Assembly (NCBI RefSeq): GCF_003992665.1
Contig: NZ_RZMX01000009.1
Span: 1 to 64,000, forward strand
Direction of reading: 5' to 3'
From: Pelagibacterium montanilacus
GTDB lineage: Bacteria; Pseudomonadota; Alphaproteobacteria; Rhizobiales; Devosiaceae
Length of the DNA: 64,000 bases
Shown: one piece after another, positions 9,136 through 18,966 of the stretch
Numbering within the stretch: the stretch's first letter is position 1
How the letters are laid out: each line of letters begins with the position of its first letter
The notes under the pieces: generated by a model
Told to the model about the DNA's origin: nothing
Seen by the model: the letters and a program-made list of their open reading frames with translations, nothing else
Database searches by the model: none
Translations under genes and position numbers: made by a program

Positions 9136-10124
9136 GCGCGCATGTCTTTGTCATCGGGGCCGGGGCGTGGGGCACCGCGCTCGGCCAGGCCGCAGCGGCG
9201 GCGGGAAATGCCGTGACCATCGTGGGCCGGGACGCCGAGGGGGTGGCCGGCATCAACCGCGATCACCGTCTCAAGCGCTATCTCGGTGACATTGCCCTTG
9301 ATCCCTCGATCAGGGCCCAGACGGACTTGACCGGGCTCGACGACGCAAACCTCATCCTGCTGGCGGTGCCCGCCCAGGCGAGCCGGGCGATGCTCGGCGC
9401 GATCGGGCCGGGGGTTCTGGACCGCAAGCCCGTGGTGCTCTGCGCCAAGGGGCTCGAGCGCGAGACCAATCTGCGCCAGAGCGAAGTTCTCGCCCAATGC
9501 GCGCCCAGGGCCGAGCCCTTCGTTCTTTCGGGTCCCAGCTTTGCCCATGACGTGGCGCGCGGACGGCCAACAGCGATCACGCTCGCCGGTTCCAAGGCCT
9601 CGCGGGCGGAATCGATCGCCACTGCGCTCGCGAGCGGCAGCTTCCGCCCCTATGCCAGCGGCGATGTTGTGGGGGTCGAGACCTGCGGGGCGCTCAAGAA
9701 CGTCTACGCGCTGGGTGCCGGGGCGATCGAGGGCGCGGGGCTCGGGCTTTCGGCGCGTTCGGCTTTCCTTGCGCGGGCGTTCGCCGAGCTTGGCCGCCTC
9801 GTCGCGGCGGTGGGCGGGCGCGAGGCGACCCTTGGCGGGCTAGCCGGGATCGGGGATCTGGCGCTGAGCTGCACGTCGGGCCAGTCGCGCAACTTCTCGT
9901 TCGGCATGGCGCTGGGGCGGGGCGAGACCCGTGACCAGATCGCGGCCTCCGGCGTGGGGCTTGCCGAAGGGGTGCTCACCGCGCCCGTCGCCCTTGCGCT
10001 GGCGCGGGCCCATAAGGTCGATGCGCCGCTTATCGAGGCGGTCAATATGCTGGTTTCGGGGCGGGCCCGGATCGACTCCATCGTGCCCATGCTCATGGCG
10101 CGGCCGCTCAAGAGGGAAGAATAG
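9132..10124 (+). CDS. gpsA: Glycerol-3-phosphate dehydrogenase [NAD(P)+]
   Basis: This is a 330-residue GpsA, which reduces dihydroxyacetone phosphate to sn-glycerol-3-phosphate for phospholipid synthesis. It shows the Rossmann motif [14 protein letters not shown], the catalytic-lysine region [10 protein letters not shown], and [20 protein letters not shown] followed by [20 protein letters not shown]. The start is a TTG overlapping the tsaD stop (TTGA); no in-frame ATG lies between it and the nucleotide-binding motif, so initiation is probably coupled to tsaD. Confidence 0.95.
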   Translation: MSAHVFVIGAGAWGTALGQAAAAAGNAVTIVGRDAEGVAGINRDHRLKRYLGDIALDPSIRAQTDLTGLDDANLILLAVPAQASRAMLGAIGPGVLDRKPVVLCAKGLERETNLRQSEVLAQCAPRAEPFVLSGPSFAHDVARGRPTAITLAGSKASRAESIATALASGSFRPYASGDVVGVETCGALKNVYALGAGAIEGAGLGLSARSAFLARAFAELGRLVAAVGGREATLGGLAGIGDLALSCTSGQSRNFSFGMALGRGETRDQIAASGVGLAEGVLTAPVALALARAHKVDAPLIEAVNMLVSGRARIDSIVPMLMARPLKREE

Positions 10125-10134
10125 GAGCAACATC

Positions 10135-10551
10135 ATGGCCTACTGGCTGTTCAAATCCGAGCCCGAGACCTGGGGGTGGGACGACCAGGTCAAGAAGGGC
10201 GCGCCCGAGGAGTGGAACGGGGTGCGCAACTATCAGGCCCGCAACAACATGCGGGAGATGAAGGTCGGCGATCTCGGGTTCTTCTACCACTCGGTCAAGG
10301 AAAAGGCGGTGGTGGGGATCGTCCGGGTCGCGGTGGAAATCCATCCGGACTCCACGACCGACGATCATCGCTGGGAGTGCGTGGATATCGAGGCGGTGCG
10401 CCCGTTCGGGCGCCGGGTGACGCTCGATGACATCAAGGCCAATCCCGATCTCTCGGAGATGGTTCTGGTCAACAATTCAAGGCTTTCGGTGCAACCGGTC
10501 TCGAAACGGGAATGGGAGATCGTCTGCCGTATGGGGGGCGTCGAGCCCTGA
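10135..10551 (+). CDS. EVE domain protein (putative modified-base binder)
   Basis: This 138-residue protein is a single EVE domain. It starts with AYWLFKSEPETWGWDD, followed by EWNGVRNYQARNNMREM, DLGFFYHS and a C-terminal VNNSRLSVQPV. EVE domains belong to the PUA-like fold and are thought to recognise modified nucleic-acid bases. Its place after tsaD-gpsA is common in alphaproteobacteria. An AGGAGCAAC site lies just upstream of the ATG, 10 bases after gpsA, so it is probably the third gene of that operon. Confidence 0.92.
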   Translation: MAYWLFKSEPETWGWDDQVKKGAPEEWNGVRNYQARNNMREMKVGDLGFFYHSVKEKAVVGIVRVAVEIHPDSTTDDHRWECVDIEAVRPFGRRVTLDDIKANPDLSEMVLVNNSRLSVQPVSKREWEIVCRMGGVEP

Positions 10552-10635
10552 CCGCACCTCTGGTCACCGCGACTTGCCGGGCGTAGGATTGCGCAGCTAG
10601 GGCGCTCAGCGCGCCGACCGGGGGAGGATCACAAG

Positions 10636-11049
10636 ATGGATGGATTCGGGATCAACTGGCTGGCTGTCGTGCTGGCGATGGTTGCGTCCATGGCGCTGGG
10701 CGCGGCCTGGTATATGGGGCTCTCCAGGCAGTGGGTCGCGGCAACCGGCAAGTCTCAAGGCCAGATCATGGCCGGTTCCGGCGGCCCTGTCGTCCCGCTG
10801 CTTTGGGGCGCGGCGTGCCAGCTGGTGATGGCCGGTTTCCTGGCGTTTCTGACCCCGGCGGTGTTCGGGGAAACCTCGGTTTACGCGGCGGTGCGGCTCG
10901 GGGTGATGCTCTGGGCGGGGTTCATCATGACCTCGATGGTGCTCAACCATCGCTACCAGGGGCACACATGGTCGCTCGCGGTGATCGACGGGGGCTATCT
11001 GCTGGGGGTGATGATCGTCCAGGGCGTGGTGATCGGCGTACTGGGATAG
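10636..11049 (+). CDS. DUF1761 family membrane protein
   Basis: This 137-residue protein has four predicted membrane segments (about 8-28, 54-76, 84-104 and 112-134). The first begins with INWLAVVLAMVASMALGAAWY, the pattern of DUF1761 proteins. There is no known function. A GGGGGAGG ribosome-binding site lies just upstream. It is probably transcribed with or just after the EVE gene. Confidence 0.82.
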   Translation: MDGFGINWLAVVLAMVASMALGAAWYMGLSRQWVAATGKSQGQIMAGSGGPVVPLLWGAACQLVMAGFLAFLTPAVFGETSVYAAVRLGVMLWAGFIMTSMVLNHRYQGHTWSLAVIDGGYLLGVMIVQGVVIGVLG

Positions 11050-11084
11050 CGCCCGATCACGCGATGATATGACGCCAAGAGACG

Positions 11085-11291
11085 TTAGAAGTCGCTTGTA
11101 AGGCCCTTGATCTCCCAATCGCCGTAGCGGGCGGGATCGAGACCGCCCCGGCCGGAGATTTCCGCTGGGCGCGCCTCGATCGCCGCGTCGATTTCGGCCC
11201 GGCGCGCTTCAGCTTCGGCGCGCGCCTTGCGGGCGGTCTCGGGATCGGGGCGTCTGGCGGAGAAGGCTTTCGCCTTGGACGGTTCGGTCAT
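11085..11291 (-). CDS. DUF1674 / SdhAF4-type succinate dehydrogenase assembly factor
   Basis: This small 68-residue protein ends in the hallmark [20 protein letters not shown] of the DUF1674 family, bacterial homologues of the mitochondrial SDHAF4 assembly factor. That factor binds flavinylated SdhA before complex II assembly. The rest is a charged helical N-terminus. I chose ATG at 11291; a GTG four codons upstream is possible. It is divergent from htpX. Confidence 0.9.
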   Translation of the reverse strand: MTEPSKAKAFSARRPDPETARKARAEAEARRAEIDAAIEARPAEISGRGGLDPARYGDWEIKGLTSDF

Positions 11292-11425
11292 GGGGAGTCT
11301 CACGGACAGGATCGGGAACAGGGGCTCATGACAAAGAGTTTAGACTGCGCACTCTTGTGCGGGCTCCAAGCTGTATCCATCTTGATGCCACGAAACGTCC
11401 CAACGAGCGAGTCCGTACGACGATG

Positions 11426-12400
11426 ATGAACGCCATGCGCACTTCAATCCTTCTTGCCGGCATGACCGCGCTGTTCATGGGCGTGGGCTTTCTGGTCGGC
11501 GGCACGGGCGGCATGATGATCGCGCTGGTGGTGGCGGTCGGCATGAACGCCTTTGCGTTCTTCAATTCCGACAAGATGGTGCTCTCGATGCAGGGGGCCC
11601 GCGAGATCGACGAGCGCAGCGCGCCCGAACTCTTTTCCATGACCCGCCGGCTCGCCGAGCGGGCGGAACTGCCCATGCCTCGGCTCTACCTGATCGATAC
11701 CGACCAGCCCAACGCCTTTGCGACCGGGCCGACGCCCGAGCGCGGCGTGGTTGCGGTGACTCGGGGGCTGGTGAGCCAACTCACTCCCGATGAAGTTGCC
11801 GCAGTGATCGCCCACGAGCTGGCCCATATCAAGAACCGCGACACTCTCACCATGACGATCACCGCGACGCTCGCGGGTGCGGTGTCCATGCTGGCCCAGT
11901 TCGGCCTGTTTTTTGGCGGGCGCGACAACGACTCCCCGGTCGGCCTGGTGGGGACCATCGCCATGGTTCTGCTGGCGCCGATCGCCGCCGCGCTCGTCCA
12001 GATGGCGGTCAGCCGGACCCGTGAATATGAGGCCGACAAGGTGGGCGCCGCGATCTGCGGGGACCCCATGGCGCTGGCCAGTGCGCTGGGCAAGATCAGC
12101 CAGATGGCCAAGCGCCAGCACAACATGCAGGCCGAACGGGCTCCGGCCATGGCCCATATGTATATCGCAAACCCGCTTTCGGGCGCGCGCATGGACAATC
12201 TGTTTGCCACCCACCCCGATCCGGCCAATCGCATCGCCGCGCTCGAGGCCATGGCCGAGAACCCGGACATCGTGGGCGGTGGATTTTCCGCGCCCCGACG
12301 TGTAGAGCCGTCTCCGGCCCGGTCGCGTTCGACCCCGGGCTGGCGGACGCCGGGCACCCGGCCGCGTTCCGGCCCCAGCCAACCGGGTCCCTGGGGATGA
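11426..12400 (+). CDS. htpX: Protease HtpX (membrane zinc metalloprotease)
   Basis: This is a 324-residue M48 family inner-membrane protease involved in membrane protein quality control. It has N-terminal hydrophobic segments (about 5-25 and 28-46), the zinc motif HELAH at residues 130-134 followed by IKNRD, further membrane segments around 145-195, and the third zinc-ligand region [13 protein letters not shown]. The tail after about 290 is Pro/Arg/Ser-rich and probably disordered. The start at 11426 gives the usual MNxxRTxxLL N-terminus; ATG at 11423 is adjacent. Its stop sits next to the rsmB reading frame. Confidence 0.96.
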   Translation: MNAMRTSILLAGMTALFMGVGFLVGGTGGMMIALVVAVGMNAFAFFNSDKMVLSMQGAREIDERSAPELFSMTRRLAERAELPMPRLYLIDTDQPNAFATGPTPERGVVAVTRGLVSQLTPDEVAAVIAHELAHIKNRDTLTMTITATLAGAVSMLAQFGLFFGGRDNDSPVGLVGTIAMVLLAPIAAALVQMAVSRTREYEADKVGAAICGDPMALASALGKISQMAKRQHNMQAERAPAMAHMYIANPLSGARMDNLFATHPDPANRIAALEAMAENPDIVGGGFSAPRRVEPSPARSRSTPGWRTPGTRPRSGPSQPGPWG

Positions 12401-12491
12401 TCCGATAGCCACGACCCAACGACACAAGCTGTCCCGCACACCATCGATCGGCCTCGAGCCCCGGCTCGAGGCTGCATCGCGTCTGAGCGAA

Positions 12492-13727
12492 GTGCTGCGC
12501 GGCGCGCCGTTCGTGCCCTTCGGCGCCGAGCGTTTTCCCGACGGGCGCGATCGGGCGCTGGCCAACAGGCTGGTGACCGTGGCGCTGCGCCGGCACGGTC
12601 ACATCTCCGCGGTTCTCGATGCCATGCTCGACAAGGGCCTGCCCGGACGCTCTGGCGTGCTGGAAGCCGCCCTGCGGATCGGGATCGCGCAATTGCTGTT
12701 CATCGAGGATGTGCCGGCCCATTCGGCGGTGCACCTGGCGGTGGAAACCGTGCGCGCCGACCGGCGCGCGGGGCGGTTCGACAAGCTGGCCAATGCGGTG
12801 CTGCGCGGGGCCGACCGCAGGCGCGAGGAATTTACCGCCCAGCCCGAGATCGCCACTCTGCCGCCCCGGCGCGCAGAGCGTTGGGCCGACCAGTATGGCG
12901 CGGACGCACCGGCGGCGTTTGCGCGGGCGCTTTTGGCGGGTGCGCCGCTCGATCTGACGTTCAGGGCAGACGATCCCGAACTGGTCGCGCGCCTGGGCGC
13001 AACGCCGCTCCTGGGCCGGTCGGTGCGTGTGCCGGTGCGCGATGCGGCGGTTCACGACCTGGCCGGCTTTGCCGAAGGCCAATGGTGGGTGCAGGATGTC
13101 GCCGCGACCCTGCCGGCCCTGCTGCTGGGCGCGAAGCCCGGCATGCGCGTGGTCGATCTGTGCGCAGCGCCCGGAGGCAAGACCGCGCAATTGGCGGCGC
13201 TGGGGGGAGAGGTGACGGCCATCGATCTCGACCCTGCGCGGCTCGAGCGCCTTGCTTCCAATCTCGACCGGCTGGGACTCAAGGCCCGTCTCGAGACCGC
13301 GGACGTTCTGACCTATCGGCCCGAGGCGCCCTTCGATGCGGTGCTTCTCGATGCGCCATGCTCGGCGACGGGCACGTTCCGGCGTCATCCCGAAGTGCTC
13401 CTCAACCGCACCGATGCAGGAATAGCCGACCGGGTCGGGCTGCAGCGCGAGATGATCGGAGCCGCCCACGGGATGCTCGCGCCCGGCGGGGTGCTGGTCT
13501 ATTGCGTGTGCTCGCTTGAGGCCAGTGAGGGCGAGGAGCAGATGGGCTGGGCGCTGGAGACCTTCCCCGATCTGGCACTTTCCCCGGTCACGGCCGACGA
13601 GCTCCATGGCTGGGCCGCGCCGATCACACGGGAAGGGGCGGTGCGCACCACACCGGCTCTGGCGCTTCCCGGGGCTGTCGAGGGGGGCATGGACGGGTTC
13701 TTCGCTGCGCGTTTCATCAAGCGCTGA
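12492..13727 (+). CDS. rsmB: 16S rRNA (cytosine(967)-C(5))-methyltransferase RsmB-like
   Basis: This is an m5C methyltransferase of the RsmB/NOP2/Sun family. An N-terminal NusB-like helical domain (about 1-140 from this start) precedes the Rossmann methyltransferase domain. The latter has the SAM motif DLCAAPGGKTAQLAALGG, motif IV DAPCSATGTFRRHPE and the catalytic-cysteine motif VYCVCSLEASEGEEQ. From GTG 12492 it has 411 residues, but the same frame upstream (from 12405) reads ATTQRHKLSRTPSIGLEPRL and continues plausibly into the NusB domain, so the true N-terminus may lie upstream at a non-standard ATA codon. It follows htpX and precedes a heparinase-like gene and purH. Confidence 0.9.
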   Translation: MLRGAPFVPFGAERFPDGRDRALANRLVTVALRRHGHISAVLDAMLDKGLPGRSGVLEAALRIGIAQLLFIEDVPAHSAVHLAVETVRADRRAGRFDKLANAVLRGADRRREEFTAQPEIATLPPRRAERWADQYGADAPAAFARALLAGAPLDLTFRADDPELVARLGATPLLGRSVRVPVRDAAVHDLAGFAEGQWWVQDVAATLPALLLGAKPGMRVVDLCAAPGGKTAQLAALGGEVTAIDLDPARLERLASNLDRLGLKARLETADVLTYRPEAPFDAVLLDAPCSATGTFRRHPEVLLNRTDAGIADRVGLQREMIGAAHGMLAPGGVLVYCVCSLEASEGEEQMGWALETFPDLALSPVTADELHGWAAPITREGAVRTTPALALPGAVEGGMDGFFAARFIKR

Positions 13728-13819
13728 AGCAAACCCGGGAAAACCGGTTTCAGCTTTTGTGGTTCATGACCGCTTGATGATAGTTTCGCGAACGTGATTG
13801 TCCATCGGGAAACAAGACC

Positions 13820-15463
13820 TTGCTCGATCTCTGGCGCTACGTTGTGAAAAAGGGCGCGTTCGTTGCCGCCGATCGCGTAGTGACGAGTCCGCTGTTTTCC
13901 TGGACCTGGTCGGGCAGCGATGCCCCGTCCTTTGTGGGACGGCTGACCGAGTTTCGGCCCACCGACAGCCATTCGGTCATCGAGATGATGGATGGCAAAT
14001 ATCTGTTGGCCGGACATCTGGTCGACACGGGTGGCGCGTCCCCGTTTTCGGTGGATACCGACGCGCGCAACTGGCTCGACCACCTGCATGGCTTTGCCTG
14101 GCTGCGCCATTTCCGCGAGCTGTCCGATCCCGGCCAGCGCCGCTTCGCGCGCACTCTGGTGCTCGACTGGCTTGGCCGGCACGGGGATTTCGAGCGCGAG
14201 ACCTGGGCGGTGCCGATCGCCTCCAAGCGCGTCCTGAACTGGCTCAAGAACCACACCCTTCTGGTCGAAGGCGCCACGACCGACGAGGTGCGCGCCATCA
14301 ACCGCTCTCTGGGCACCCAGATCCAGTCGATCAAGGCGCGCGTCGAGCTGGCGTGCGAGCCCTTCGACAGGCTGATGGCGCGCATCGCGCTTCTGGGCGC
14401 ATCCATGTGCCTTGCCACCGAAGAGGCCGAAGTGCCCGGGCTCGTGGCCCAGCTCGAGGCGGAACTGGCGCGCCAGACCGATGAGGACGGGCTGCACCTG
14501 TCGCGCAACCCCTATTTCCAGCTCCAGGCGCTTGGCGAACTGATTCCGGTCAACAGGCTTCTGGGCCTGCGCCAGCCCGAGCATGTGCGCGAGATCGCCG
14601 CCTCTGTCGAGCGGATGCACCGGGCCTTCGAGCGCCTGGTGCTGGGCACGCGCGAGCCGGTCTATATGAACGGCTGCGGACAGGTGCCCGTGGGCATGGT
14701 GCTGTCAGTGCTGGCCCAGTCGAGCGCGCGCACCGACCAGTCGGTGATCTCGAGCGGATATGGTGTGCTCGTGGACGGGGAGGGCCGGGTGGTCGCCGAT
14801 GGAGGCAAGGTCCCTCCGCTGGCCCATTCGGGGACGGCCCATGCCGGGGCTCTGAGTTTCGAATACAGCTGCGGGGGCAGCTTCATTGTGGGAAATTGCG
14901 GCCCGGCGCCGTCCCAGCTTCCTGAATCCCACACCCTGTTCCGGCACGGCTCGGCCCATTGTGCGCCCACCATCGACGATCTCTCGGCCGCCGAGCTGGG
15001 TGGCGGGCTGTTCATCGCCGACCGGTTGCGGCCACGGAGCGCAGACCCCACGCTCAGCCTCGATCGGAGCGACAACGTGCTCGAGATGCGCACAGCCGGA
15101 TACGCCGAGCGCTACGGGCTCGATCTGGTGCGCAGGCTGACCCTGATGGGAGGCGGCCATACCCTGGCGGGACAGGATTTCTTCGTGGCCAACGGGGATA
15201 CGGCCAAGATTCCGGGCGCATTCTCGATCCGGTTCCATCTCGGTCCGGGTGTCGCGCCCGAGATCGATCCGGCTGCCGCGCTGATCCGGATGCGCCACAG
15301 GAATGGGGAGCAGTGGTCGTTTCTCTGGGAGGGGGCCGAGGCGCGGATCGAGGAAAGCGTTCGCCACTCGGCCTATTACGGGCTGATGCGGACCTTCCAG
15401 ATCGTCCTGAGCGGGGTCGCGGCGCCCGGCGCCGAGGCGGCCTGGGTGATCACCCGGCAATAG
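13820..15463 (+). CDS. Heparinase II/III family protein
   Basis: This 547-residue protein has an alpha/alpha-toroid N-terminal half (WLDHLHGFAWLRHFRELSDP; RNPYFQLQALGELIPVNRLL) and a beta-rich C-terminal heparinase II/III-like domain (from about residue 330; HSGTAHAGALSFEYSCGG). It belongs to the heparinase-like family encoded between rsmB and purH in Hyphomicrobiales; a role in processing an acidic or envelope polysaccharide is likely but the substrate is unknown. No clear signal peptide is visible. The start is a TTG at 13820; no in-frame ATG was found nearby. Confidence 0.85.
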   Translation: MLDLWRYVVKKGAFVAADRVVTSPLFSWTWSGSDAPSFVGRLTEFRPTDSHSVIEMMDGKYLLAGHLVDTGGASPFSVDTDARNWLDHLHGFAWLRHFRELSDPGQRRFARTLVLDWLGRHGDFERETWAVPIASKRVLNWLKNHTLLVEGATTDEVRAINRSLGTQIQSIKARVELACEPFDRLMARIALLGASMCLATEEAEVPGLVAQLEAELARQTDEDGLHLSRNPYFQLQALGELIPVNRLLGLRQPEHVREIAASVERMHRAFERLVLGTREPVYMNGCGQVPVGMVLSVLAQSSARTDQSVISSGYGVLVDGEGRVVADGGKVPPLAHSGTAHAGALSFEYSCGGSFIVGNCGPAPSQLPESHTLFRHGSAHCAPTIDDLSAAELGGGLFIADRLRPRSADPTLSLDRSDNVLEMRTAGYAERYGLDLVRRLTLMGGGHTLAGQDFFVANGDTAKIPGAFSIRFHLGPGVAPEIDPAAALIRMRHRNGEQWSFLWEGAEARIEESVRHSAYYGLMRTFQIVLSGVAAPGAEAAWVITRQ

Positions 15464-15550
15464 ACCCGGGTGCGGCGGAAGGTTCCCTAGACCTTCCAGA
15501 CGTGCTAGCCACGCGCCGATCCCGGCATTACCCGCACAAAGGACAGGGCC

Positions 15551-17146
15551 ATGGCTTTGAGTGAAACACGCGGCATCAGGCGTGCCCTGCTTTCGGTCTC
15601 CGACAAGACCGGCATCATCGATTTCGCCCGGGCGCTCTCGGGCCATGGCATCGAGATCGTTTCTACCGGAGGGACGCGCAAGGCGCTGACCGATGCCGGT
15701 ATCGCGGTCATAGACATCTCGGAAGTGACCGGGTTCCCCGAGATCATGGACGGGCGTGTCAAGACGCTGCATCCGAGCGTGCATGGGGCGCTTCTGGGCG
15801 TGCGCGACAATCCGGCCCACACCAGCGCCATGCGCATCCACGGGATTTCCCCGATCGATCTGGTGGTGGTCAATCTCTATCCCTTCGCCAGGACCGTGCG
15901 CGCGGGCGCTGATTACGACACCATCATCGAGAACATCGATATCGGCGGGCCCGCGATGATCCGGGCGGCGGCAAAGAACCATGCCGATGTGACCGTCGTG
16001 GTCGATCCGGCCGATTACGACGCCGTGCTCGAGGAGATCGGGAGCCATGGGGAAGTCTCCTACGAGGCCCGCCAGCAGCTCGCCGCCAAGGCCTATGGCA
16101 GGACCTCGGCCTATGATTCGGCCATTTCCGCCTGGTTCGCGCGCACGCTGGACTGCGAGGACGGGCCCAAATGGCGCAGCGTTGCGGGCGTGTTGCGCCA
16201 GACCATGCGCTATGGGGAAAACCCCCATCAATGGGCGGCCTTTTATGCGGACGGCTCGGAGCGGGCAGGCGTGGCCACGGCCGAGCAGGTCCAGGGTAAG
16301 GTGCTGTCCTACAACAACATCAACGACACCGACGCCGCGTTCGAGCTGGTGGCCGAGTTCGATCCCAACGCCACTGCCGCGGTGGCGATCATCAAACACG
16401 CCAATCCGAGCGGCGTGGGGCTGGGGGCCACCCTTGCGACCGCCTATCAGGGGGCGCTGGCCTGCGATCCGGTAAGCGCATTTGGCGGCATCGTGGCGCT
16501 CAACCGCACGATCGATGCGGAAGTGGCCGCCGAGATCGTCAAGCTGTTCACCGAAGTGGTGATCGCCCCCGATGCAACCGCGGACGCCCGCGCGATATTC
16601 GAGGGCAAGAAGAATTTGCGGCTGCTTTTGACCGGCGGGCTGCCCGACCCCAAGGCGGACGGGGTGAGCGTGCGCACGGTGGCCGGCGGCATGCTGGTGC
16701 AGTCACGCGACAACCGGAGCGCCGAGGATTGCGCGCTCAAGGTGGTGACCCGCCGCGCGCCCACCGAGACGGAGATGGCCGATCTGATGGTCGCCGCCAA
16801 GGTGGCCAAGCACGTCAAGTCCAACGCCATCGTCTATGCCCGCAACGGGGCGACTGTGGGGATCGGCGCGGGCCAGATGAGCCGGGTGGATTCCGCGCGC
16901 ATCGCCCATTCCAAATCCCGCGATGCGGCAAAAGCCGCAGGAATCGAGGGCGCGTTGACCCAAGGCTCGGTCGTGGCGTCAGACGCGTTCTTCCCGTTTG
17001 CCGACGGGCTTGAGGCGCTGATCGAAGCGGGGGCGACCGCGGTGATCCAGCCGGGCGGCTCGATCCGTGACGAGGAGGTGATCGCCGCCGCCGATGCAGC
17101 GGGGCTCGCCATGGTGTTTACCGGCATGCGCCACTTCCGCCACTGA
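15551..17146 (+). CDS. purH: Bifunctional AICAR transformylase / IMP cyclohydrolase
   Basis: This is a 531-residue PurH catalysing the last two steps of de novo IMP synthesis. The N-terminal MGS-like cyclohydrolase domain (1-200) shows [27 protein letters not shown], and [15 protein letters not shown] followed by VNLYPF. The C-terminal transformylase domain carries LRYGENPHQ-type residues ([14 protein letters not shown]), KHANPSGVG, and [29 protein letters not shown] at 15551 gives the usual N-terminus. It ends 22 bases from the convergent amidohydrolase. Confidence 0.98.
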   Translation: MALSETRGIRRALLSVSDKTGIIDFARALSGHGIEIVSTGGTRKALTDAGIAVIDISEVTGFPEIMDGRVKTLHPSVHGALLGVRDNPAHTSAMRIHGISPIDLVVVNLYPFARTVRAGADYDTIIENIDIGGPAMIRAAAKNHADVTVVVDPADYDAVLEEIGSHGEVSYEARQQLAAKAYGRTSAYDSAISAWFARTLDCEDGPKWRSVAGVLRQTMRYGENPHQWAAFYADGSERAGVATAEQVQGKVLSYNNINDTDAAFELVAEFDPNATAAVAIIKHANPSGVGLGATLATAYQGALACDPVSAFGGIVALNRTIDAEVAAEIVKLFTEVVIAPDATADARAIFEGKKNLRLLLTGGLPDPKADGVSVRTVAGGMLVQSRDNRSAEDCALKVVTRRAPTETEMADLMVAAKVAKHVKSNAIVYARNGATVGIGAGQMSRVDSARIAHSKSRDAAKAAGIEGALTQGSVVASDAFFPFADGLEALIEAGATAVIQPGGSIRDEEVIAAADAAGLAMVFTGMRHFRH

Positions 17147-17168
17147 CCGGCAGAACAGGCGAGACGCG

Positions 17169-18389
17169 CTAGGGTGCCATGAGCTCCGGCCGGGCGCGGG
17201 CAAAGGTCTTCCTGCCGCGCTTGAGCGCAAAGAGCGGCATGGCGAGCGCGCCGAGCGCCTCGATCTGGTCGGGCGCGTCAAGGACCACCAGATCGGCCAC
17301 GGCGCCCACTCTCGTGCCGTAGTCGGGCAGGTTGAGCAGCCGGGCGGGGCTGGTCGTTATGAGGTCGAGCACCTGGGCGAACCGGTCGGGGCCCGCGTGG
17401 CAGACATTGGCGTAAAGATTGGCCATGCGCAGCAGCGAGAAATCGCCGAAGGGCGTAAAGGGGTTGAGGACGTTGTTGGTGGCGATCGAGCAGCACACGC
17501 CCCCCTCAGCCAGCCGGTGGACCGGGGCGACCCCGCGCGGCACGTTTTCGGTATGGTCCCGGCCCATGAGGTAAAGATCGGTCGCGGGCAGGGCGGTCAC
17601 CGCCACGCCGGCATCGGCAAGGCGCGCCATGACTTGTGCCAGTGGAGCGGGCGCGAGCGCGGAGAGCTTGGTGGCATGGCCGACCGCCACCCGCCCGCCG
17701 CGCTCGCGCGCCCGGGTTTCGGCCAGAACCGCATCGAGGTGCATCCAGCCGGGGTCGAGATCGAAGTCGAGATGAAAGTCGATATCGATGTCGAAGCGCT
17801 CGGCGAGATCGAAGATGCGGGCCACATGAGCGTGGGGATCGGAATCGGTATAGGGGCATCCGCCGACCAGATCGGCGCCCCCTTCTAGCGCCATGACCAT
17901 CAGCTCATCGGTGCCGGGATTGTTGAGAAGGCCCTCCTGGGGGAAGACGCAGATCGAAAGGTCGAGGGCCCAGCGGTAATCGTCCCGAAGCTGGCGGATG
18001 GCCTCGAACGCGCGCAGGCCGATGACGGGGTCGATCTCAACATGGGTGCGCATGTGCGTGGTGCCCTGGACGATGGCCATCTCGAGACACCGGGCGCCGC
18101 GGGCATAGACATCCTCGGCGGTGAACCCCGCCTTGAGCCTGGAAATCGCGGCGATGGCGCCGGCGAGCGCGCCGTGGCGGTGGTCGCTGCGCCCGAGCAG
18201 GCAGGCCTTGTCGAGGTGCACATGGGTGTCGCAAAAGCCCGGGAGGACGAGGCGCCCTTCCAGATTCTCGATGCGCGCGTCGGCTGTTATCCGTCGTTCG
18301 ATGGCCGCGATCGACTGGCCCGAAATGCCGATGTCCCAAAGGCCATCGCGGTCGCGCAGATGCGCGTTGCGGACGATCAGATCGATCAT
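17169..18389 (-). CDS. Cytosine-deaminase-like amidohydrolase
   Basis: This 406-residue metal-dependent hydrolase is of the amidohydrolase superfamily, closest in layout to CodA-type cytosine deaminases. A small beta-sandwich N-terminus is followed by [11 protein letters not shown] (metal His pair), [26 protein letters not shown] and [10 protein letters not shown], with C-terminal ADLVVLDAP. It probably deaminates or hydrolyses a cyclic nitrogen compound. It is divergent from the SnoaL-like gene and near the GntR regulator and ABC importer. The start ATG at 18389 has AAGGGAG upstream; the frame is open further upstream but antisense to the neighbour. Confidence 0.85.
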   Translation of the reverse strand: MIDLIVRNAHLRDRDGLWDIGISGQSIAAIERRITADARIENLEGRLVLPGFCDTHVHLDKACLLGRSDHRHGALAGAIAAISRLKAGFTAEDVYARGARCLEMAIVQGTTHMRTHVEIDPVIGLRAFEAIRQLRDDYRWALDLSICVFPQEGLLNNPGTDELMVMALEGGADLVGGCPYTDSDPHAHVARIFDLAERFDIDIDFHLDFDLDPGWMHLDAVLAETRARERGGRVAVGHATKLSALAPAPLAQVMARLADAGVAVTALPATDLYLMGRDHTENVPRGVAPVHRLAEGGVCCSIATNNVLNPFTPFGDFSLLRMANLYANVCHAGPDRFAQVLDLITTSPARLLNLPDYGTRVGAVADLVVLDAPDQIEALGALAMPLFALKRGRKTFARARPELMAP

Positions 18390-18509
18390 GGACAGGAACT
18401 CCCTTGATTGGGCATGCAAGGTTCGCATACACTTTTGAGACACTATTGCATTCAGTTGAAGCAAATTCCAGTGCGCCAGAGGCGCGCTGCACCAAGAAGG
18501 GATCATGAG
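18390..18509. promoter_or_regulatory. Divergent promoter with TTGCAT/ATGCAA half-sites
   Basis: This 120-base region lies between two divergent genes and is more AT-rich than its surroundings. It contains GGGCATGCAA at 18410-18419 and TTGCAT at 18446-18451. The same half-site appears upstream of the ABC transporter. It could be an operator for the nearby FadR-type GntR regulator; this is an inference from motif sharing only. Confidence 0.35.
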
Positions 18510-18941
18510 ATGTCCGCAGCCGACACCGTGAGCGCCGACGCCGATCGGCTGGAGGATCCGGATGCCGAAGTGGTCCGGCTCTATCTCGAGGCGTCGATGA
18601 TCCCCGATCCCGAGGGCGCGGCGCGTTATATCGCGGACGATTTCGTGGTCACCTTCACCGGGGGGCGGGATTACGACAGCCCGCAGGGGCCCACGGGGTT
18701 TAACGCGGCGCGCTACCAATGGGTCAAAAAGGATATGCGGCGCTTCGATGTGGCCAAGTCGGACACCGAGACCGTGGTCTACAGCATCGGTACACTCTAT
18801 GGCGCGTGGATCGACGGCACGCCTTTCAAGGACAACCGTTATGTTGACCGGTTCGTCGTCCGGGACGGGAAAATCGTCAAGATGGACGTCTGGAACGACA
18901 GCGCCGAATGGATCCTCGATCCGTCCGTTGCGCGGCGCTGA
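18510..18941 (+). CDS. SnoaL-like / NTF2-fold protein
   Basis: This 143-residue protein has the SnoaL/NTF2-like cone fold pattern: an N-terminal helix (VVRLYLEASMIPDPEGAARY) followed by DDFVVTFTGG and C-terminal strands (RYVDRFVVRDGKIVKMDVWND). Such proteins can be small hydrolases, isomerases or ligand binders, so the function cannot be specified. The neighbours suggest a part in the same catabolic route as the amidohydrolases. ATG at 18510 is preceded by GAAGGGATC. Confidence 0.8.
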   Translation: MSAADTVSADADRLEDPDAEVVRLYLEASMIPDPEGAARYIADDFVVTFTGGRDYDSPQGPTGFNAARYQWVKKDMRRFDVAKSDTETVVYSIGTLYGAWIDGTPFKDNRYVDRFVVRDGKIVKMDVWNDSAEWILDPSVARR

Positions 18942-18966
18942 GCCTCGGTCCGTGCACGCGGAGTGC

